Positions 5,306 to 6,900 of a stretch of DNA of 6,900 nucleotides are shown one piece after another. The position numbers and the translations under genes are program-made. The stretch is from Acidimicrobiia bacterium (lineage in GTDB: Bacteria > Actinomycetota > Acidimicrobiia > Spongiisociales > UBA5794). The stretch's first letter is position 1. The number at the start of each line of letters is the position of its first letter. The stretch covers positions 1 through 6,900 of the forward strand of contig JACDBE010000280.1 in the NCBI GenBank assembly GCA_013695075.1, read 5' to 3'. Below the pieces are notes generated by a model that had not been told where the DNA came from, did no database searches, and saw only the letters and a list, made by a program, of their open reading frames with translations.

Positions 5306-6525
5306 GCCGTCAGCTCCACGATCTTCTCCGCTCCATCCTTCATGTCGCTGGCCGACACCACGTTGAGCCCCGACTCGTCGATGATCCGCTTGCCCAACTC
5401 GACGTTGGTGCCCTCCAGACGCACCACCAGCGGCACCTCGAGGCCCACCTCTTTCACCGCCTCCACCACCCCGGTGGCGATGGTGTCGCAGCGCATGATC
5501 CCGCCGAAGATGTTGACAAAGATCCCCTTCACGTTGGCGTCGCGGGTGATGATCTTGAACGCGGCCGCCACCTGATCCTTGTCGGCGCCGCCGCCGACGT
5601 CGAGGAAGTTGGCCGGCTCGCCCCCCACGTACTTGATGATGTCCATGGTGGCCATCGCCAACCCGGCGCCGTTGACCATGCACCCGATGGACCCGTCCAG
5701 CTTGATGAAGCTGAGCCCGTGTTCGGAGGCGAGCAGCTCCGCCGGATCCTCCTCACTCTCGTCGCGCATCGCCTCCACATCGGGATGCCGGTACAGAGCG
5801 TTGCCCTCGAAGCTCATCTTGGCGTCCAGTGCCATCACCTTCCCGACGCTGGTCACCACCAACGGGTTGACCTCCACCAGATCGGCGTCCAGATCGACGG
5901 TGGCCGATGCCAGCGTCCGCAGGAAGGTGACCCCATTGCGATGGGCATCACCGGTGAGCCCCAGCGCATCCGCCACCCGGGTCGCCTCGAAGGGGAGCAG
6001 CCCGAAGGCGGGATCGATCGACTGACGGACGATCTTCTCCGGTGTGTGGGCCGCCACCTCCTCGATCTCGGTGCCCCCCTCGGTGGACGCCATCACCGTG
6101 TTGCGGCTCCGGGACCGATCGAGGACCACGGACAGGTACAGCTCGCGGTCGATGTCGATCCCCTGCTCGAGGTACAGACGGTTGACCTGCTTGCCGTCGG
6201 CACCGGTCTGCACCGTCACCAGCGTCGAGCCCAGCTTGGCCTCGGCCAGCTCCCTCACCCGAGCCTCGGTGGCTTCGATCCCGCCCTCGATGCCTTCGGT
6301 GACGACGGTTACCCCACCAAGGTCGGGATGCTCCACGAACCGACCCTTGCCCCGGCCCCCGGCGTGGATCTGCGACTTGACCACCACCACCGGGTTGCCG
6401 CTCTCCTCCACTAGGGGGCGCACCGCCGCCACCGCCTCGTCGACGGTGGTGGCCACGTGTCCCAGAGGGACGGGTATGCCCCGAGCCCGCAGCAGCTCCT
6501 TGGCCTGGTACTCGTGGATCTTCAC
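5302..6525 (-). CDS. sucC: Succinyl-CoA synthetase beta subunit (ATP-grasp)
   Basis: SucC binds the nucleotide and succinate and pairs with SucD. The product is 407 residues, somewhat longer than E. coli SucC (388). The ATP-grasp N-terminus shows MKIHEYQAKELLRARGIPVP and KSQIHAGGRGKG (50-61). Further on are LVEVNPLVV (216-224), LDAKMSFEGNALYRHPDV (233-250), LDGSIGCMVNGAGLAMATMD (276-295), NFLDVGGGAD (306-315), VNIFGGIMRCD (337-347) and VVRLEGTNVELGK (367-379), all family hallmarks. I chose GTG at 6525, because the family N-terminus starts exactly there and AGGAGG lies five bases upstream. The frame stays open to 6594, but that extension overlaps the preceding gene's end. The final codons overlap sucD. 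It follows a B12-domain gene by 49 bases on the same strand, which suggests one transcript. Confidence 0.97.
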   Translation of the reverse strand: MKIHEYQAKELLRARGIPVPLGHVATTVDEAVAAVRPLVEESGNPVVVVKSQIHAGGRGKGRFVEHPDLGGVTVVTEGIEGGIEATEARVRELAEAKLGSTLVTVQTGADGKQVNRLYLEQGIDIDRELYLSVVLDRSRSRNTVMASTEGGTEIEEVAAHTPEKIVRQSIDPAFGLLPFEATRVADALGLTGDAHRNGVTFLRTLASATVDLDADLVEVNPLVVTSVGKVMALDAKMSFEGNALYRHPDVEAMRDESEEDPAELLASEHGLSFIKLDGSIGCMVNGAGLAMATMDIIKYVGGEPANFLDVGGGADKDQVAAAFKIITRDANVKGIFVNIFGGIMRCDTIATGVVEAVKEVGLEVPLVVRLEGTNVELGKRIIDESGLNVVSASDMKDGAEKIVELTA

Positions 6526-6530
6526 CGGGT

Positions 6531-6536
6531 CCTCCT
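6531..6536 (-). promoter_or_regulatory. Ribosome binding site of sucC
   Basis: The minus strand reads AGGAGG followed by ACCCG and the GTG at 6525. It decides in favour of the GTG start over any upstream in-frame codon. Confidence 0.75.
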
Positions 6537-6551
6537 CATCGGCTCGGCTGT

Positions 6552-6565
6552 GGTGACGGGTCACC
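6552..6565. repeat. Inverted repeat in the gap upstream of sucC
   Basis: GGTGAC and GTCACC flank two bases (GG), a perfect 6+6 dyad in the 49-base gap between the cobalamin-domain gene and sucC. The two-base centre is too tight for an RNA hairpin of full length, so a DNA-binding site is the more natural reading. Its role is unknown, and chance is possible in GC-rich DNA. Confidence 0.3.
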
Positions 6566-6574
6566 GCCCCGGCG

Positions 6575-6900
6575 TCACATCTCGGTGCTGTCACCGAAGT
6601 AGGTGTTGACCCACTCTGCGATCTCGGTCAGCGGCGCCCCCGGGGTGAAGATGCGCACCAGCCCCTGCGCCTCCAGCTTGGGGATGTCGTCGTCGGGGAT
6701 GATCCCGCCACCGAACACGGCAATGTCTTCGGCGCCGCGCGCCGCCAGCAGCTCCACCACCTTGGGGAACAGCGTCATGTGGGCACCGGAGAGCACCGAC
6801 AGCCCGACGGCGTCGACGTCCTCCTGGATGGCGGTCTCCACGATCTGCGCCGGGGTCTGGTGGAGGCCTGAGTAGATGACCTCGCACCCGGCGTCGCGCA
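6575..6900 (-). CDS. Cobalamin-binding domain protein, methylmalonyl-CoA mutase small-subunit type (C-terminal part)
   Basis: About the last 108 residues are present; the start lies beyond the right edge. They match the B12-binding domain of methylmalonyl-/isobutyryl-CoA mutases. GLHQTPAQIVETAIQEDVDA is followed by VGLSVLSGAHMTLFPKVVEL, then by VFGGGIIPDDDIPKLEAQG and IFTPGAPLTEIAEWVNTYF. The SVLSGAHMTL and GGGIIP segments line the lower face of B12 in this family. The His-containing DxHxxG motif that coordinates cobalt should be just outside the window. The protein ends shortly after the domain (DSTEM), as in small stand-alone subunits, but a large mutase ending in the same domain cannot be excluded. 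Such a protein supplies cobalamin for rearranging methylmalonyl-CoA to succinyl-CoA, the substrate of the SucCD pair next door. Confidence 0.88.
   Translation of the reverse strand, partial: RDAGCEVIYSGLHQTPAQIVETAIQEDVDAVGLSVLSGAHMTLFPKVVELLAARGAEDIAVFGGGIIPDDDIPKLEAQGLVRIFTPGAPLTEIAEWVNTYFGDSTEM

Noticed and set aside
4328..5575. Plus-strand open frame of about 415 codons opposite sucD and the end of sucC
   Set aside because: It is antisense to two well-identified genes, has low-complexity composition, and has no start signal or family resemblance.

Overview
The window is about two-thirds G+C and every gene I can support lies on the minus strand, so transcription runs from position 6900 down to 1. 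The gene set and order point to a high-GC actinobacterium. The sucC-sucD ... purN-purH arrangement is known from Mycobacterium and Streptomyces chromosomes. The SucD and cobalamin-domain sequences suggest a less-studied class such as Acidimicrobiia, but that is an inference from style, not a placement.

Layout in transcription order. (1) 6900-6575: C-terminal part of a stand-alone cobalamin-binding domain protein of the methylmalonyl-CoA mutase small-subunit type. (2) 6525-5302 and 5305-4379: sucC and sucD, the two subunits of succinyl-CoA synthetase, overlapping by ATGA. Together the first three genes make a coherent route: a B12 mutase yields succinyl-CoA, and SucCD converts it to succinate with NTP formation. 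(3) 4312-3719: a small secreted or membrane-anchored protein of unknown family whose reading frame is broken by two opposite one-base shifts in G runs. (4) 3610-1916: a 564-residue lipoprotein that fuses a complete plant/bacterial-type glutaminyl cyclase domain to a complete polyhydroxybutyrate-depolymerase/LpqC-type esterase. (5) 1875-1720: an unrecognised 51-residue protein with two predicted membrane segments and a strong ribosome binding site. (6) 1673-1440 and 1439-1026: a VapBC toxin-antitoxin pair with a perfect palindrome just upstream of vapB. (7) 916-299 and 302-1: purN and the start of purH, overlapping by GTGA, for steps 3, 9 and 10 of de novo purine synthesis.

The two ends are conserved housekeeping blocks (succinyl-CoA metabolism and purine synthesis). 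The middle, about 916 to 4379, behaves as an accessory interval holding the toxin-antitoxin pair, the cyclase-esterase fusion, the small membrane protein and the broken gene. The fusion lipoprotein is the most unusual item. Second is SucD, in which the two conserved CoA-binding loops are both altered and about 20 residues are inserted after the second. There is no CRISPR array, tRNA, rRNA or insertion sequence that I can see.
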